In this document: positions 7,949 through 17,382 of the stretch, one piece after another
Layout of the letters: each line of letters opens with the position of its first letter
Position numbering within the stretch: the stretch's first letter is position 1
Position numbers and translations under genes: made by a program
The notes under the pieces: model-generated
What the model saw: only the letters and a program-made list of their open reading frames with translations
The model's database searches: none
What the model was told of the DNA's origin: nothing
Assembly (NCBI GenBank): GCA_963849065.1
Contig: CAWKFM010000005.1
Coordinates: 1,240,001 to 1,304,000 of the forward strand
Reading direction: 5' to 3'
DNA: 64,000 nt
Source: TOLSYN sp963849065
GTDB taxonomy: Bacteria > Acidobacteriota > Terriglobia > Terriglobales > Acidobacteriaceae

Positions 7949-9447
7949 TGTCCACTGCTTCCGAGCCCCATCTCCAGATGTCGCGCCAGAGTGTTCCCTG
8001 GGCTGCGCTGCCGGTCAGGATCATGTCCATTCCGATGCTCGTGATTACCGCGCTTTGGGCATTTTCACCTCTCGATATCGGTTTGGTGGCCGCGGCGTGC
8101 TCGTTTGTACTGGTGTTGCTGCCCTGGTGGTCCTATTGCATTTGGCAGGGGGGCGATCAGCGGCGCTTTCCAATGTTCACGGTGATCGGCCTGATGTATG
8201 TCTTTGCGTATGTCATGCCTCTCTATCTGGGCGACCACCTCGGCAAGACCTCATTCGGTCCGCGGGTGCTTTCGCCCGATGCGATGGACAACACGATGCT
8301 GCTCGCCGCCGTAGGAATCTTGGCACTCGGAGCCGGACTGTCCGTGCGCATCCCCGACCACTTCGTAACCCAATTGAGGCTGGAGTTCCAGGACAAGCCG
8401 CTGGCGTGGAACTATATCCGCTTTGTGTTCGCCGGGACGACGATCATTACGATGGTTTTTGGCATGGGCGCCTTAGGCTCGGGTGGCCGTCAGGCTCTTA
8501 CCGACATGCGAGACGTGGTGGGCATTGCAGCGTTTCTGGCCCTTTTCCGCCGCTACCTCTGGGGGGAATCGGAGCGGCTGGACCGGATACTGCTGATCGG
8601 GTTCGTGGTTTTGTACCTGGGCCGGGGAGTCGCATCGGGATGGCTGGGTGAGGCGGTCTGGTTTGTAATCGTGATTGGCATCGGGTATTTCGATGTGCGC
8701 CGACGCATCCCCAAAGCGGTCCTGACCGGTGTGGTGATAGCAATTTTGTTCCTGCAGCCGGGCAAGGGTGAATTCCGCACACACTATTGGCGCGGCATCG
8801 GAAACACCGTGGGAACGACCAGCGAGCGCGCGGCATTTTGGCTCGACGCGTCGTTCCGCGCCTGGTCCGATGCCCTGGACCAGCCCGAGAAGCGAAGTAA
8901 GTTGTTAGGGGAAACGGTGACACGCGCATCCCTGTTCGAGCCCACCTCAATGGTGATGCAGATGACACCGACGCAGGTCCCTTACCAGAACGGCCGCCTG
9001 TACCGATATCTTGCGATCAGCTTAGTCCCGCGAGCCATCTGGCCGGACAAGCCCAGTTTCAGCGAGGCCAACCAGTTCTATCAAGTTGCATATGGAGTGA
9101 CCGATCGAAGAGATCTGAACAAGGCATCCATGGCGGTCGGAATCCTGGCAGAGTCCTACATTAATTTTGGATGGTTCGGACCACCGCTCGTCATGCTGAT
9201 CATTGGCTTGCTGCTGAATATCATTCGCGGCTATTTTCTCGATGCCGACCAGGGTGAATTCCTCCGTTGCTTAGGCATTGCTTTGTTGCCAACCCTGATG
9301 ACTGTCGAGAGTCAAGCTGCGCAATACCTGGCAGGCATCATTCAGGCAGTCCTGCTGACGGTTGTAATTTTTATGCCGGCGCTGCATCTTGCCCGCCCGG
9401 GCACTAGGAGAAGTTCAATCCAGTATCCTTATGGTGGGGGCATTTAG
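7945..9447 (+). CDS. O-antigen polymerase-like polytopic membrane protein
   Basis: The 500-residue protein is largely hydrophobic, with about 10-12 predicted membrane spans (for example IMSIPMLVITALWAF, GLVAAACSFVLVLLPWW and MFTVIGLMYVFAYVMPLYL near the start; GPPLVMLIIGLLLNI near the end). A large loop contains RLYRYLAISLVPRAIWPDKP followed by YINFGWFGPPL. That arrangement resembles Wzy/O-antigen ligase-like proteins of EPS loci. It likely polymerises repeat units at the periplasmic face of the inner membrane. No invariant catalytic motif is visible, so the call rests on topology, the loop signature and its place among glycosyltransferases. It overlaps both neighbours (4 bp before, 1 bp after). 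Confidence 0.65.
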   Translation: MMSTASEPHLQMSRQSVPWAALPVRIMSIPMLVITALWAFSPLDIGLVAAACSFVLVLLPWWSYCIWQGGDQRRFPMFTVIGLMYVFAYVMPLYLGDHLGKTSFGPRVLSPDAMDNTMLLAAVGILALGAGLSVRIPDHFVTQLRLEFQDKPLAWNYIRFVFAGTTIITMVFGMGALGSGGRQALTDMRDVVGIAAFLALFRRYLWGESERLDRILLIGFVVLYLGRGVASGWLGEAVWFVIVIGIGYFDVRRRIPKAVLTGVVIAILFLQPGKGEFRTHYWRGIGNTVGTTSERAAFWLDASFRAWSDALDQPEKRSKLLGETVTRASLFEPTSMVMQMTPTQVPYQNGRLYRYLAISLVPRAIWPDKPSFSEANQFYQVAYGVTDRRDLNKASMAVGILAESYINFGWFGPPLVMLIIGLLLNIIRGYFLDADQGEFLRCLGIALLPTLMTVESQAAQYLAGIIQAVLLTVVIFMPALHLARPGTRRSSIQYPYGGGI

Positions 9448-10625
9448 TGCGCATTCTCCATGTCACTCCATACTTCGCGCCAGCATTTTGCTATGGGGGA
9501 CCTCCCCGGACCATTTTAGGTCTCTGCCATGCAGAACGGCGCCTTGGCATTGATGTTACGGTTTTCACGACTACTGCAGCTGGACGACAAGCTCTGTCTC
9601 CCGCTACCGATGAGCCCGCCGGGTATGAGGGAATTCCCGTGTTTCGGTTTCCGCTGGGGCTAGCCGGTCGCTTTTTTCGCTCTCCTGGGCTCGCGAAAAC
9701 GATTACAAGTCGCTGCTGTGATTTCGATTTGGTACATATCCATTGCCTCTGGAATTTTACAGAATGGGGTGCTGCCTACGCGTGCCAGGCAGCAAGGGTC
9801 CCCTACGTTATCTCAACCCGGGGCATGCTTCTGAGCGCGTCCCGCCGCCATCGGGCATGGCGTAAGAAGATTTTTTTTCCAATTATTGAGTCTCGCATTC
9901 TGCGCCAGGCTAGATTCCTTCACGTGACCTCGGCAGAGGAGGCGGCCGATATCCGGAAATTAGGGGTGGAGCGCAGAGTCTTGGAACTGCCGAATGGCGT
10001 CGATGTCCCCGGCGATCTATCCAAGCTCCAAGGCGCGTTTCGCAAGCAGCATGGGATCGACGATGACGCTCCCATCGTCGCATGGATAGGACGTATTCAT
10101 CCCATTAAACGCCTCGACCTGCTGGCCAAGGCATTTGCGAAAGCGCAGTCGGTTGTACCACGAATGAAACTGGTGTTGGTCGGCCCAGATGAAGGAGGGC
10201 ACCGTGCTCGTATTGCTCCTCTTTTTGCAGGGTCCGGAGACGCAGTGATCTGGACAGGCCAATTGGAAAATGCGGACAAGATGCGTCTATTGGCCGACGT
10301 CAATCTGCTTGTCGCTTGCTCCAACGTGGAAAGCTTTGGGATGAGCATCGTTGAAGCCATGGCGGCTGCCGTGCCGGTAGTGGTCACGCAAACCTGCCCT
10401 TGGCCGCAAATCGAACGTGAAAATTGCGGTCGCTGGGTCCAACACGATGCAGATAGTATTGCGAATGGAATCGTTGACGTTGTCACCGATATGCCGCGTG
10501 CGCGGGCAATGGGTGAGCGGGCTCAACGGTTTGTGCTGGAGAACTACTCTTGGGAATCGGTCGCCCGGAATATGATTGATGCGTATGAGAGGGTACTGGC
10601 TCGCCGGCACAGGAGGATGGAATGA
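9447..10625 (+). CDS. Glycosyltransferase family 4
   Basis: Begins at a GTG overlapping the previous TAG by one base (MRILHVTPYFAPAFCYGG). The 392-residue protein carries the acceptor-domain loop YGGPPRTILGLCHAERRLG, HIHCLWNFTEWGAAYACQ, and a donor domain with PIVAWIGRIHPIKRLDLL, LVLVGPDEGG and the E-x7-E motif in NVESFGMSIVEAMAAAVPV. This is a standard retaining GT4 acting in the cytoplasm on a lipid-linked intermediate. Its ATGA overlap with the next gene indicates a shared transcript. Confidence 0.87.
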   Translation: MRILHVTPYFAPAFCYGGPPRTILGLCHAERRLGIDVTVFTTTAAGRQALSPATDEPAGYEGIPVFRFPLGLAGRFFRSPGLAKTITSRCCDFDLVHIHCLWNFTEWGAAYACQAARVPYVISTRGMLLSASRRHRAWRKKIFFPIIESRILRQARFLHVTSAEEAADIRKLGVERRVLELPNGVDVPGDLSKLQGAFRKQHGIDDDAPIVAWIGRIHPIKRLDLLAKAFAKAQSVVPRMKLVLVGPDEGGHRARIAPLFAGSGDAVIWTGQLENADKMRLLADVNLLVACSNVESFGMSIVEAMAAAVPVVVTQTCPWPQIERENCGRWVQHDADSIANGIVDVVTDMPRARAMGERAQRFVLENYSWESVARNMIDAYERVLARRHRRME

Positions 10626-11728
10626 GCCGAGGGAATCCTCCTCAGGTACTGCTGCTTACTCCGATGTTCAACGGCCGCGACGGCATCTCGTTGGTCTCCC
10701 GGGTCGCGGCCTCAGTCCTGGTCGCGCATGGTTTGACGGTGAAAGTGTACAGCCTTTGCCGCGAGCCTTACACCGAAGTGCCCGCCGGTATCACCCTTTG
10801 GAACGCAGAAAATAGTTCTTGTAAGTTTGTGGCGACGGTTGCCAGCGCCGCTCTTCGCAGCGTCTCTACCGATGACCGCGTGCTCGCGATGCATGTGCAT
10901 CTTGCGGGAACCGCGTTGCCCCTAACATGGCGTGGCGCAAAATTGTCGATTTTTCTTCACGGCATCGAGGTCTGGAGGCCGCTGCGAATGCGGGAGCAAT
11001 TGGCTTTGAAGGGGGCATTCTCGGTCCTTGCAAACTCGGCTTGGACAGTCCAGCGGTTTTGCGAGATCAATCCCAACTTTCGCGAACTTCCCGTCGATGT
11101 ATGCCCTCTTGGAATTGCACCTTTGGATGAGCCAACAGTTGGTCCCCGATTGCATTCAGGACGTTTCGCTCTGATAGTGGGGCGACTGGTCGGCGAGTCG
11201 CGTTACAAGGGACATGATGATCTGCTGGAACTGTGGCCCAAGATAATAGATCGTTTTCCAGACTTCAACCTAGTAATCGCAGGCGACGGTCCGTACCGTT
11301 CCCATCTTCAGGATAAGGCCTTGGCGCTGGGACTGCAGAACGCTGTGCATTTTGCCGGGTCGGTGAGCGACGTAGAGTTGCGGCTACTGTATCGCGATTG
11401 CGACTTTTTTGTCATGCCTAGCATGGGAGAAGGATTCGGTTTAGTTTATCTGGAAGCGATGCGTGCCCGCAAAGCCTGTATAGGCGCTCCCGGGGCTGCG
11501 GCGTCTGTCATCGAAGACGGACGGACCGGGATCATCGCGGATCCTAGGTGCAAAGATGATTTGCTAAATGCCCTTTTTGACCTAATCAGCCAGCCGCAAC
11601 GTACCGTGCAGATGGGGAATGCTGGGTACGAACGTTTTTTGGATAACTTCACCGCAGATCGGTTCGGTAGAACGCTCCTGTCTGGTATGCAATTGGAATG
11701 CCTGAGGGCAGCGCGATGTGCGGAATAA
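10622..11728 (+). CDS. Glycosyltransferase family 4
   Basis: A 368-residue GT-B protein starting at an ATG that overlaps the previous stop by 4 bp. Recognisable parts are PMFNGRDGISLVSRV (acceptor loop), SIFLHGIEVWRP, NSAWTVQRFCEINP, the donor-domain start LIVGRLVGESRYKGHDDLL, VIAGDGPYRSHLQ, and the E-x7-E motif in GEGFGLVYLEAMRARKA. Its last codons overlap the start of asnB by 13 bp. It continues the polysaccharide assembly line; sugar specificity cannot be read. Confidence 0.87.
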   Translation: MSRGNPPQVLLLTPMFNGRDGISLVSRVAASVLVAHGLTVKVYSLCREPYTEVPAGITLWNAENSSCKFVATVASAALRSVSTDDRVLAMHVHLAGTALPLTWRGAKLSIFLHGIEVWRPLRMREQLALKGAFSVLANSAWTVQRFCEINPNFRELPVDVCPLGIAPLDEPTVGPRLHSGRFALIVGRLVGESRYKGHDDLLELWPKIIDRFPDFNLVIAGDGPYRSHLQDKALALGLQNAVHFAGSVSDVELRLLYRDCDFFVMPSMGEGFGLVYLEAMRARKACIGAPGAAASVIEDGRTGIIADPRCKDDLLNALFDLISQPQRTVQMGNAGYERFLDNFTADRFGRTLLSGMQLECLRAARCAE

Positions 11729-13548
11729 CAGGGGTGAGTTGCAAGGCCGCCAAGCTCGAGGATGCACGGATTGCTGTAGCGCGCATGGTAAGTGGGATGC
11801 GCCACCGAGGTCCCGATGACCAGGGTTCGGAAGTAGTTTGCGCCGGGCCCAGCCCGGTTGTCCTTGGAAACACCCGCTTGGCAATTCTCGATCTCAGCCA
11901 TGCCGGGCACCAGCCAATGCGCGATCCTGAGACCGGCAACTGGTGCGTGCTGAACGGTGAGATCTATAACCATATGGAAATCCGCCGGGCGCTTGGCAAT
12001 GTGCGCTGGCGATCCAGTAGCGACACCGAGACCTTGTTGCACGCATATGCAGCGTGGGGTTATGCATGCGTGGAGCGTCTACGCGGAATGTTCGCCATCG
12101 CTATATATGACGCTGCAAAGCGATCTCTTTGGTGCTTGCGCGATCGTCTTGGCATTAAACCTTTCTACTACGCGACTGGGGCGGACGTTTTCGCTTTCGC
12201 GTCCGAAGTGAAGGTGTTGCTCAACTCTGGCCTGGTGCCACTGGAACTTGATCGCGATGGGCTTGCTTCCTACATGCGGTTTGGCTCCGTGATTGAACCG
12301 TTGACATTGGTGCGCGGGATCCTCTCTCTTTCGCCGGGACATTGGATAGAGGTTGCGAATGGCGTAATCGTTCACCAGCAGCAGTACTGGTCATTGTCAG
12401 CGTGCGCGACGGAACATGGCGCGGAGGACCGCGAAGCTACTTATGACATCTTGCAAACCTGTGTCCGAGAGCATTTGGTTGCCGACGTTCCTGTCGCCTG
12501 CTTCCTAAGCGGGGGAATTGATTCCTCAGCCATAACCGCCTGTGCCGCACATAATTCTTCGGCCCCAGTGCGTACCTTCACGGTCGCGTTTCACGGGACG
12601 GACATGGACGAATCGTCCGATGCCAGGAGCGTTGCCGACCGCTTTGGAACCGAGCATCGGGAAGTGCGATTGCCGGATAGCGAGATTGTGACTCAGATTC
12701 CTCTGGCGGTTGCGTCCATGGACCTCCCCACCATCGACGGCGTGAATACGTTCATCGTTTCGCGCGAAGTGCGCTCTAGTGGAATCAAGGTTGTGCTTTC
12801 TGGCCTTGGCGGCGACGAATTGTTTGGCGGATACCGCAGTTTTCGCGTGCTTCCTTTCGCGACGCGCTGGTCCGGATGGGGCGGCCTCGTACCACGACGT
12901 TTGGCGCCGCTGTTCCCCGGAGGCGAGCGGGGATTCGATATGATGAGGCCAGGACAATCAATTGGCGAGCGCTACGCCGAACTGCGGGCCTTATGGTCAC
13001 AGATGGAACTGGCGCGAATGGGACTGCCGGCGGTCAAACTGATCGAAGATCCCGATCCAGCTTTGCCGCTGAACACACAGATCAGTTTACTTGAACTTAG
13101 TGTCTATATGAGAAGCGTACTCTTGCGCGATAGCGATGTGATGAGCATGGCGAACTCAGTCGAACTACGAGTTCCTTTCCTGGATCATCGTTTGGTGGTT
13201 CACGCGCTACGGAATCATCTAGCTGGCGACGGAAGGAAAAACGCGCTTATCGAGAATTTCGCAGATGTACTCTCTTCCCGCACCTTGCGCCGAGCAAAAC
13301 AGGGATTTGAGTTGCCTATGGCCACTTGGTTCCGGGGGAAAATGTTACAAGGATTTTGCGAGGAAGGGCTTGCGTCGCTAGATCGCGAGTCCGTTTTATC
13401 GGTGCCATCCTCCGAATTCAAGAGGCGCTTCGAGGCGGGGCAACTTTCCTGGCCCAGATTGTGGCAGGTAGTGGTGCTCGGTCACTGGTTAAATCGCTTT
13501 GTGAAATGCCGTTCCGAGGCAAGAATCGCACTTCAAGGACAAGTATAG
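11716..13548 (+). CDS. asnB: Asparagine synthetase (glutamine-hydrolysing) / glycan amidotransferase
   Basis: The start is fixed at MCGITGV because the catalytic cysteine must become residue 1 after Met removal; an upstream in-frame start would bury it. The 610-residue protein has an N-terminal class II glutaminase domain (RHRGPDDQG, NTRLAILDLS, LNGEIYN) and a C-terminal ATP-pyrophosphatase domain with the SGGIDSS loop near residue 264 and LSGLGGDELFGGYRSF. In free metabolism this makes asparagine from aspartate, ATP and glutamine. Homologues inside exopolysaccharide loci are thought to amidate uronic acids or peptides of the glycan, which is the more likely role here given eight flanking glycosyltransferases. 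Confidence 0.88.
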   Translation: MCGITGVSCKAAKLEDARIAVARMVSGMRHRGPDDQGSEVVCAGPSPVVLGNTRLAILDLSHAGHQPMRDPETGNWCVLNGEIYNHMEIRRALGNVRWRSSSDTETLLHAYAAWGYACVERLRGMFAIAIYDAAKRSLWCLRDRLGIKPFYYATGADVFAFASEVKVLLNSGLVPLELDRDGLASYMRFGSVIEPLTLVRGILSLSPGHWIEVANGVIVHQQQYWSLSACATEHGAEDREATYDILQTCVREHLVADVPVACFLSGGIDSSAITACAAHNSSAPVRTFTVAFHGTDMDESSDARSVADRFGTEHREVRLPDSEIVTQIPLAVASMDLPTIDGVNTFIVSREVRSSGIKVVLSGLGGDELFGGYRSFRVLPFATRWSGWGGLVPRRLAPLFPGGERGFDMMRPGQSIGERYAELRALWSQMELARMGLPAVKLIEDPDPALPLNTQISLLELSVYMRSVLLRDSDVMSMANSVELRVPFLDHRLVVHALRNHLAGDGRKNALIENFADVLSSRTLRRAKQGFELPMATWFRGKMLQGFCEEGLASLDRESVLSVPSSEFKRRFEAGQLSWPRLWQVVVLGHWLNRFVKCRSEARIALQGQV

Positions 13549-14805
13549 ATGAGGATTCTTATTCTCAACCAGGCATTCTATCCCGACGAAGTAGCGACGA
13601 GTCAATACGCCGGCGATGTGGCATGCGCATTGGCTGCGGCGGGGCACGACGTGACGGTATTGTGCAGCGCCCGAGGATATGACAATCCATCGCGTAGATT
13701 CTCCAGTAGGGAAGTATGGAACGCCGTTAAGATTGAGCGAGTCCAGGGGACTAGCTTTGGCAAAGGGGCAAAATGGAAACGCGCGGCTGATTTTGCATCC
13801 TTTCTGATTGCTTGCCTATGCCGTCTACCTCGATTGGGCCGCTTTGATGTCATCATAGCGCTGACTTCGCCACCCCTAATATCGGCGCTCGGCGCGGCCT
13901 GGAAAGTTCTACTTGGAGGGCGACTCGTCTCCTGGATCATGGACATGAACCCGGATGAGGCCATTGCTGCGGGTTGGCTCAACCCTTCCTCCAAGGCAGC
14001 GGTCATACTTCAGAAAATCCAGGCATTTAGCCTGCTGCATTCTGACGTCATTGTGGTTCTCGACACATTCATGCGTGTGCGACTCATCAGAAATGGCACA
14101 GAGCCGGAAAAGATTGCGGTCATTCCACTCTGGTCACAGGATGACTTCGTTTACTTCGACGCCTCAGGTCGCGAGCGTTTTCGACGACTGCACGGATGGG
14201 AAGATAAGTTCGTGGTGATGTATTCTGGCAATCATAGCCCGTGCCATCCGCTATACACATTGCTCGAAGCGGCACATCGTCTGACCTATCGTGAGGATGT
14301 CCTATTTGCCTTTGTCGGGGGAGGCAGCGAGTATCGCAAGATACAAGCGACTGTGGCAGAAGAGGGCAGGAGAAACATCTTTTGTTTGCCGTATCAACCT
14401 AGAGAAGGTCTCGCTGCGTCGCTTTCGGCCGGGGATCTGCAGGTTGTCGTTATGGGTGATGCCTTCGTGGGTATTATATCGCCATCAAAGGTCTACAACA
14501 TTCTAGCTGTGGGTACACCGATGTTGTATATCGGTCCGGCGCAGAGTCACGTGACTGAACTGTTCAACACGCTCAATGATGGGCGTCGGCTATATACCGC
14601 CGAACACTCCGATATCGACACAGTTGTTCAGCAAATCCTAAAAGCTCGGGAACGAGGCTTTTCTTCGCCTGTAACTGATTATACGACCCCGGTTGGTAAA
14701 GACTCCTTGCTGCCGCGAATGCTAGCAGTCGTGACTGGCGAGCAGCACCAACTAACGGATATTGACCAAGTCGCTGCCGGGTCGGAGAGCTCATCTGGCT
14801 CCTGA
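13549..14805 (+). CDS. Glycosyltransferase, WbuB/WcaI-like (GT4)
   Basis: Starts on the base after the asnB stop (MRILILNQAFYPDEVATSQY). The N-terminal signature YPDEVATSQYAGDVACALAA and the segment VIIALTSPPLISALGAAW, then SWIMDMNPDEAIAAGWL, are hallmarks of the WbuB/WcaI group that add sugars (often fucosamine or fucose) in O-antigen and colanic acid assembly. The C-domain has MYSGNHSPCHPLYTLLEAA and SPSKVYNILAVGTPMLYIGP instead of E-x7-E. Length is 418 residues, normal for the group. It is probably the last glycosyltransferase of the run before the carbamoyltransferase. Confidence 0.85.
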   Translation: MRILILNQAFYPDEVATSQYAGDVACALAAAGHDVTVLCSARGYDNPSRRFSSREVWNAVKIERVQGTSFGKGAKWKRAADFASFLIACLCRLPRLGRFDVIIALTSPPLISALGAAWKVLLGGRLVSWIMDMNPDEAIAAGWLNPSSKAAVILQKIQAFSLLHSDVIVVLDTFMRVRLIRNGTEPEKIAVIPLWSQDDFVYFDASGRERFRRLHGWEDKFVVMYSGNHSPCHPLYTLLEAAHRLTYREDVLFAFVGGGSEYRKIQATVAEEGRRNIFCLPYQPREGLAASLSAGDLQVVVMGDAFVGIISPSKVYNILAVGTPMLYIGPAQSHVTELFNTLNDGRRLYTAEHSDIDTVVQQILKARERGFSSPVTDYTTPVGKDSLLPRMLAVVTGEQHQLTDIDQVAAGSESSSGS

Positions 14806-14917
14806 GGCCAGTTCGGCCTCGGTTGAACGTGCATGTTTGTGGTGTACCAGCGTTCTCCATAACATACTGGTGGCAAGTAGCTGCGCAAGTCTTGAGCTGT
14901 TGGAAATGAGATTAAAA

Positions 14918-16669
14918 ATGAATATTCTTGGGATTAACGCTTATCACGCAGACGTATCTGCCGTTCTGGTTCAAGATGGAAAGCTAGTTGCTGCCGTGGA
15001 AGAAGAGCGTTTCCGGCGCGTAAAACATTGGGCAGGCTTCCCCCAGCATGCGATCAGCGCTTGTCTGGAGATGGGCGGGATCAAGGCGTCGGACATCGAT
15101 CACATCGCAATATCGCGAAATCCTAAAGCGAATCTTATGCGAAAGACATTTTTCGTGTTGCGAAGCCGCCCCGCCTTGAGACTACTGCGCGATCGGGCGA
15201 AGAACAATGGGCGCGTGAATGACGTCTGCAGTACCATCGCCGAAAACCTCGGCCTTGACGCCGGGCTCGTTCGTAGCCGCATGCATTGGGTGGAGCATCA
15301 TCCGGCACACCTCAGCAGCTCGTTTTTCGTTTCCCCGTTCGAGGAATCTGCAGTTTGCGCTATCGATGGATTTGGCGATTTCGTTAGTACGTCGTTCGCC
15401 ATGGGGCGCGGCAACAAGCTCGACGTACAGGACAAGATTTTCTTTCCCCATTCGCTCGGTTTGCTCTATTTAGCCATTACCCAATACCTCGGATTCATGC
15501 GCTTCGGCGATGAGTTCAAGGTGATGGGTCTGGCTCCCTACGGCAAGCCCAACTACGTAGACCAGCTTCGCCGCCTGCGTCACCTGACTGCCGACGGCCG
15601 TTTTATACTCGATCTCACCTACTTCCGGCACTGGTCGGACGGCGCGAACATGACCTGGGACGAGGGCGAACCGACGATGGGCCCAGTGTTCACAAAAAAG
15701 CTTGAGGAGGTGCTGGGACCGGCAAGAAAAGCCTGTGACCCGCTCGATATCCGGCATGAGGATGTGGCCGCGTCGCTACAGGTTGTACACGAAGAGGCAG
15801 TGTTTCATGTGCTCAACGGCCTGCATGCTCGCACGGGGGCCACTCGACTGTGCCTGGCGGGCGGATGCGCCATGAATAGCGTAGCCAATGGCAAGATCCG
15901 CGAGAACACGCCTTTCGAAGAGGTGTATATCCAGCCTGCTTCCGGCGACAGCGGAACCGCATTGGGCGCCGCGTATTACGTGTGGAATCATATTCTCGGC
16001 CAGCCCCGTGTCTTTACCATGGAGCACGGCTACTGGGGACCGGAGTTTGCAGACTCCGAGATCGAGAACAGCCTCACGCGATACTCCGCCGAACTCGAAG
16101 CGCAGCGTTGCACCCTGCGTCGCATTGACGATGAATCGGAACTGTGCGCTTGGACGGCACAGCGGATCTCGGAGGGCAAGGTCGTTGGATGGTACCAGGG
16201 CCGCATGGAATGGGGAGCGCGAGCTTTAGGCAACCGGAGCATCGTGGCCGACCCACGGCGCGCAGACATGCTCGAGATCATTAATACAAAAATCAAGTTT
16301 CGCGAGAAATTCCGCCCATTCGCTCCTTCAATTGCCGAGGAATTTATGCACGAATACTTTGCCGGCGCGTGCTCCGACCCGTTCATGATACAGGTCTACC
16401 CCGTCCGCTCCGAAAAACGAACGGTCATTCCTGCCGTCACTCACGTGGATGGCTCTGGCCGGCTGCAGACGGTCGCCGAGAGGGGAAACCCGCGCTACTG
16501 GCGATTGATTCAGGCTTTCAAAGCCGTGACTGGGGTGCCAGTGTTGCTGAATACTTCGTTCAACGAGAATGAGCCCATCGTTCTCAAACCGACGGAAGCC
16601 CTGGATTGCTTTTTGCGCACCCAGATGGATGTCATCGTTCTAGGCAACTATACCGTGGTTAAAGTCTGA
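14918..16669 (+). CDS. Carbamoyltransferase, NodU/CmcH family
   Basis: The start is placed at MNILGINAYHADVSA, where family homology begins; the open frame extends 52 codons upstream with no family character. The 583-residue protein has the N-terminal Kae1-like ATPase-fold segments (VAAVEEERFRRVKHW, the metal-binding HHPAHLSSSFF near residue 125, CAIDGFGDFVSTS) and the C-terminal YrdC-like carbamoyltransferase half (LAGGCAMNSVANGKI, SGDSGTALGAA, GRMEWGARALGNRSI, PVLLNTSFNENEP). These enzymes move carbamoyl from carbamoyl phosphate, via carbamoyl-adenylate, to a hydroxyl of a sugar or antibiotic. Here the target is presumably a sugar of the locus glycan. Confidence 0.88.
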   Translation: MNILGINAYHADVSAVLVQDGKLVAAVEEERFRRVKHWAGFPQHAISACLEMGGIKASDIDHIAISRNPKANLMRKTFFVLRSRPALRLLRDRAKNNGRVNDVCSTIAENLGLDAGLVRSRMHWVEHHPAHLSSSFFVSPFEESAVCAIDGFGDFVSTSFAMGRGNKLDVQDKIFFPHSLGLLYLAITQYLGFMRFGDEFKVMGLAPYGKPNYVDQLRRLRHLTADGRFILDLTYFRHWSDGANMTWDEGEPTMGPVFTKKLEEVLGPARKACDPLDIRHEDVAASLQVVHEEAVFHVLNGLHARTGATRLCLAGGCAMNSVANGKIRENTPFEEVYIQPASGDSGTALGAAYYVWNHILGQPRVFTMEHGYWGPEFADSEIENSLTRYSAELEAQRCTLRRIDDESELCAWTAQRISEGKVVGWYQGRMEWGARALGNRSIVADPRRADMLEIINTKIKFREKFRPFAPSIAEEFMHEYFAGACSDPFMIQVYPVRSEKRTVIPAVTHVDGSGRLQTVAERGNPRYWRLIQAFKAVTGVPVLLNTSFNENEPIVLKPTEALDCFLRTQMDVIVLGNYTVVKV

Positions 16670-16705
16670 ATCCCGAAGTTGAGATTGAAACGATCACCGA
16701 GGTCG

Positions 16706-16908
16706 TCAACTGGATCCACGTAGGAAGCGAGCAGACCGGGCCACGCGTCGCTGCGATTCTTTCCATTGTTGAGAGCTGCCGCCGGCTGAAGATTCGGTTC
16801 GCGAATTTCTCGCCTCAGTGCTGCCGGGACTTATCGACCACTCGATCCAGCACCCGGGCGTGGGGGCAAAGCTCCCGCAGGCTGCACCGGCCACCAAGGC
16901 TTCCTTCT
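16706..16908 (+). pseudogene. IS66-type transposase (TnpC) C-terminal fragment
   Basis: Translation gives NWIHVGSEQTGPRVAAIL then SIVESCRRLKI, and after a one-base frameshift VREFLASVLPGLIDH, ending at a TGA at 16908. This is the C-terminal tail of an IS66-family TnpC. Everything upstream (DDE domain, TnpA, TnpB) is absent. It directly follows the carbamoyltransferase and marks the end of the polysaccharide cluster. Confidence 0.65.
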
Positions 16909-16924
16909 GAAGCACGGGCGTCCT

Positions 16925-17360
16925 CTCATAAGAACAGCCCATCAACCGCATCGAGGAACTGCTGCCATGGGACGTTGCCGTAAACCTGCGCCCCGCAAAC
17001 CACGCCGCGTAGAGCAACCGGCAAGCGACGAGCAGAGCTCGGTCGTTCTGCCATTGCTGCACGTTCCGACCTGATCTCCGACGGTGAAATCACCATAGGC
17101 GAAATGTAAAAATGTAATGCTGCGTCGCCGTGGCCAATGACGGCCACAACTGCCTGGCCATGCTCCGCCGCCAGGGAGAGCCTCGCGCAATTGCTAACCC
17201 GTCTCGAGGAAGCTATCACCAAAGCTCTCGACGAAGACATCTATACCGACGAGATCAACGCTCGCCCCTGAATCGTCACATCCACGCCTCGGCTACCAAC
17301 AGAGCCGTCCCACTCTGTCCAGACGGCCAGAACTCCACGATTAACGCTTACCCTGCAAGT
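16925..17360 (+). repeat. Second IS66-related end, copy 1 (inverted relative to copy 2)
   Basis: The first 70 bases encode PINRIEELLPWDVAVNLR, the extreme C-terminus of another IS66 TnpC type. The remainder (including tgatctccgacggtgaaatc, tataccgacgagatcaacgc and gtccagacggcc) matches the reverse complement of roughly 29865-30275, with small indels. This is the degraded terminal part of an IS66-like element present twice in opposite orientation about 13 kb apart. Confidence 0.65.
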
Positions 17361-17382
17361 GCGCTGACTCCAAGAGGTAGAC

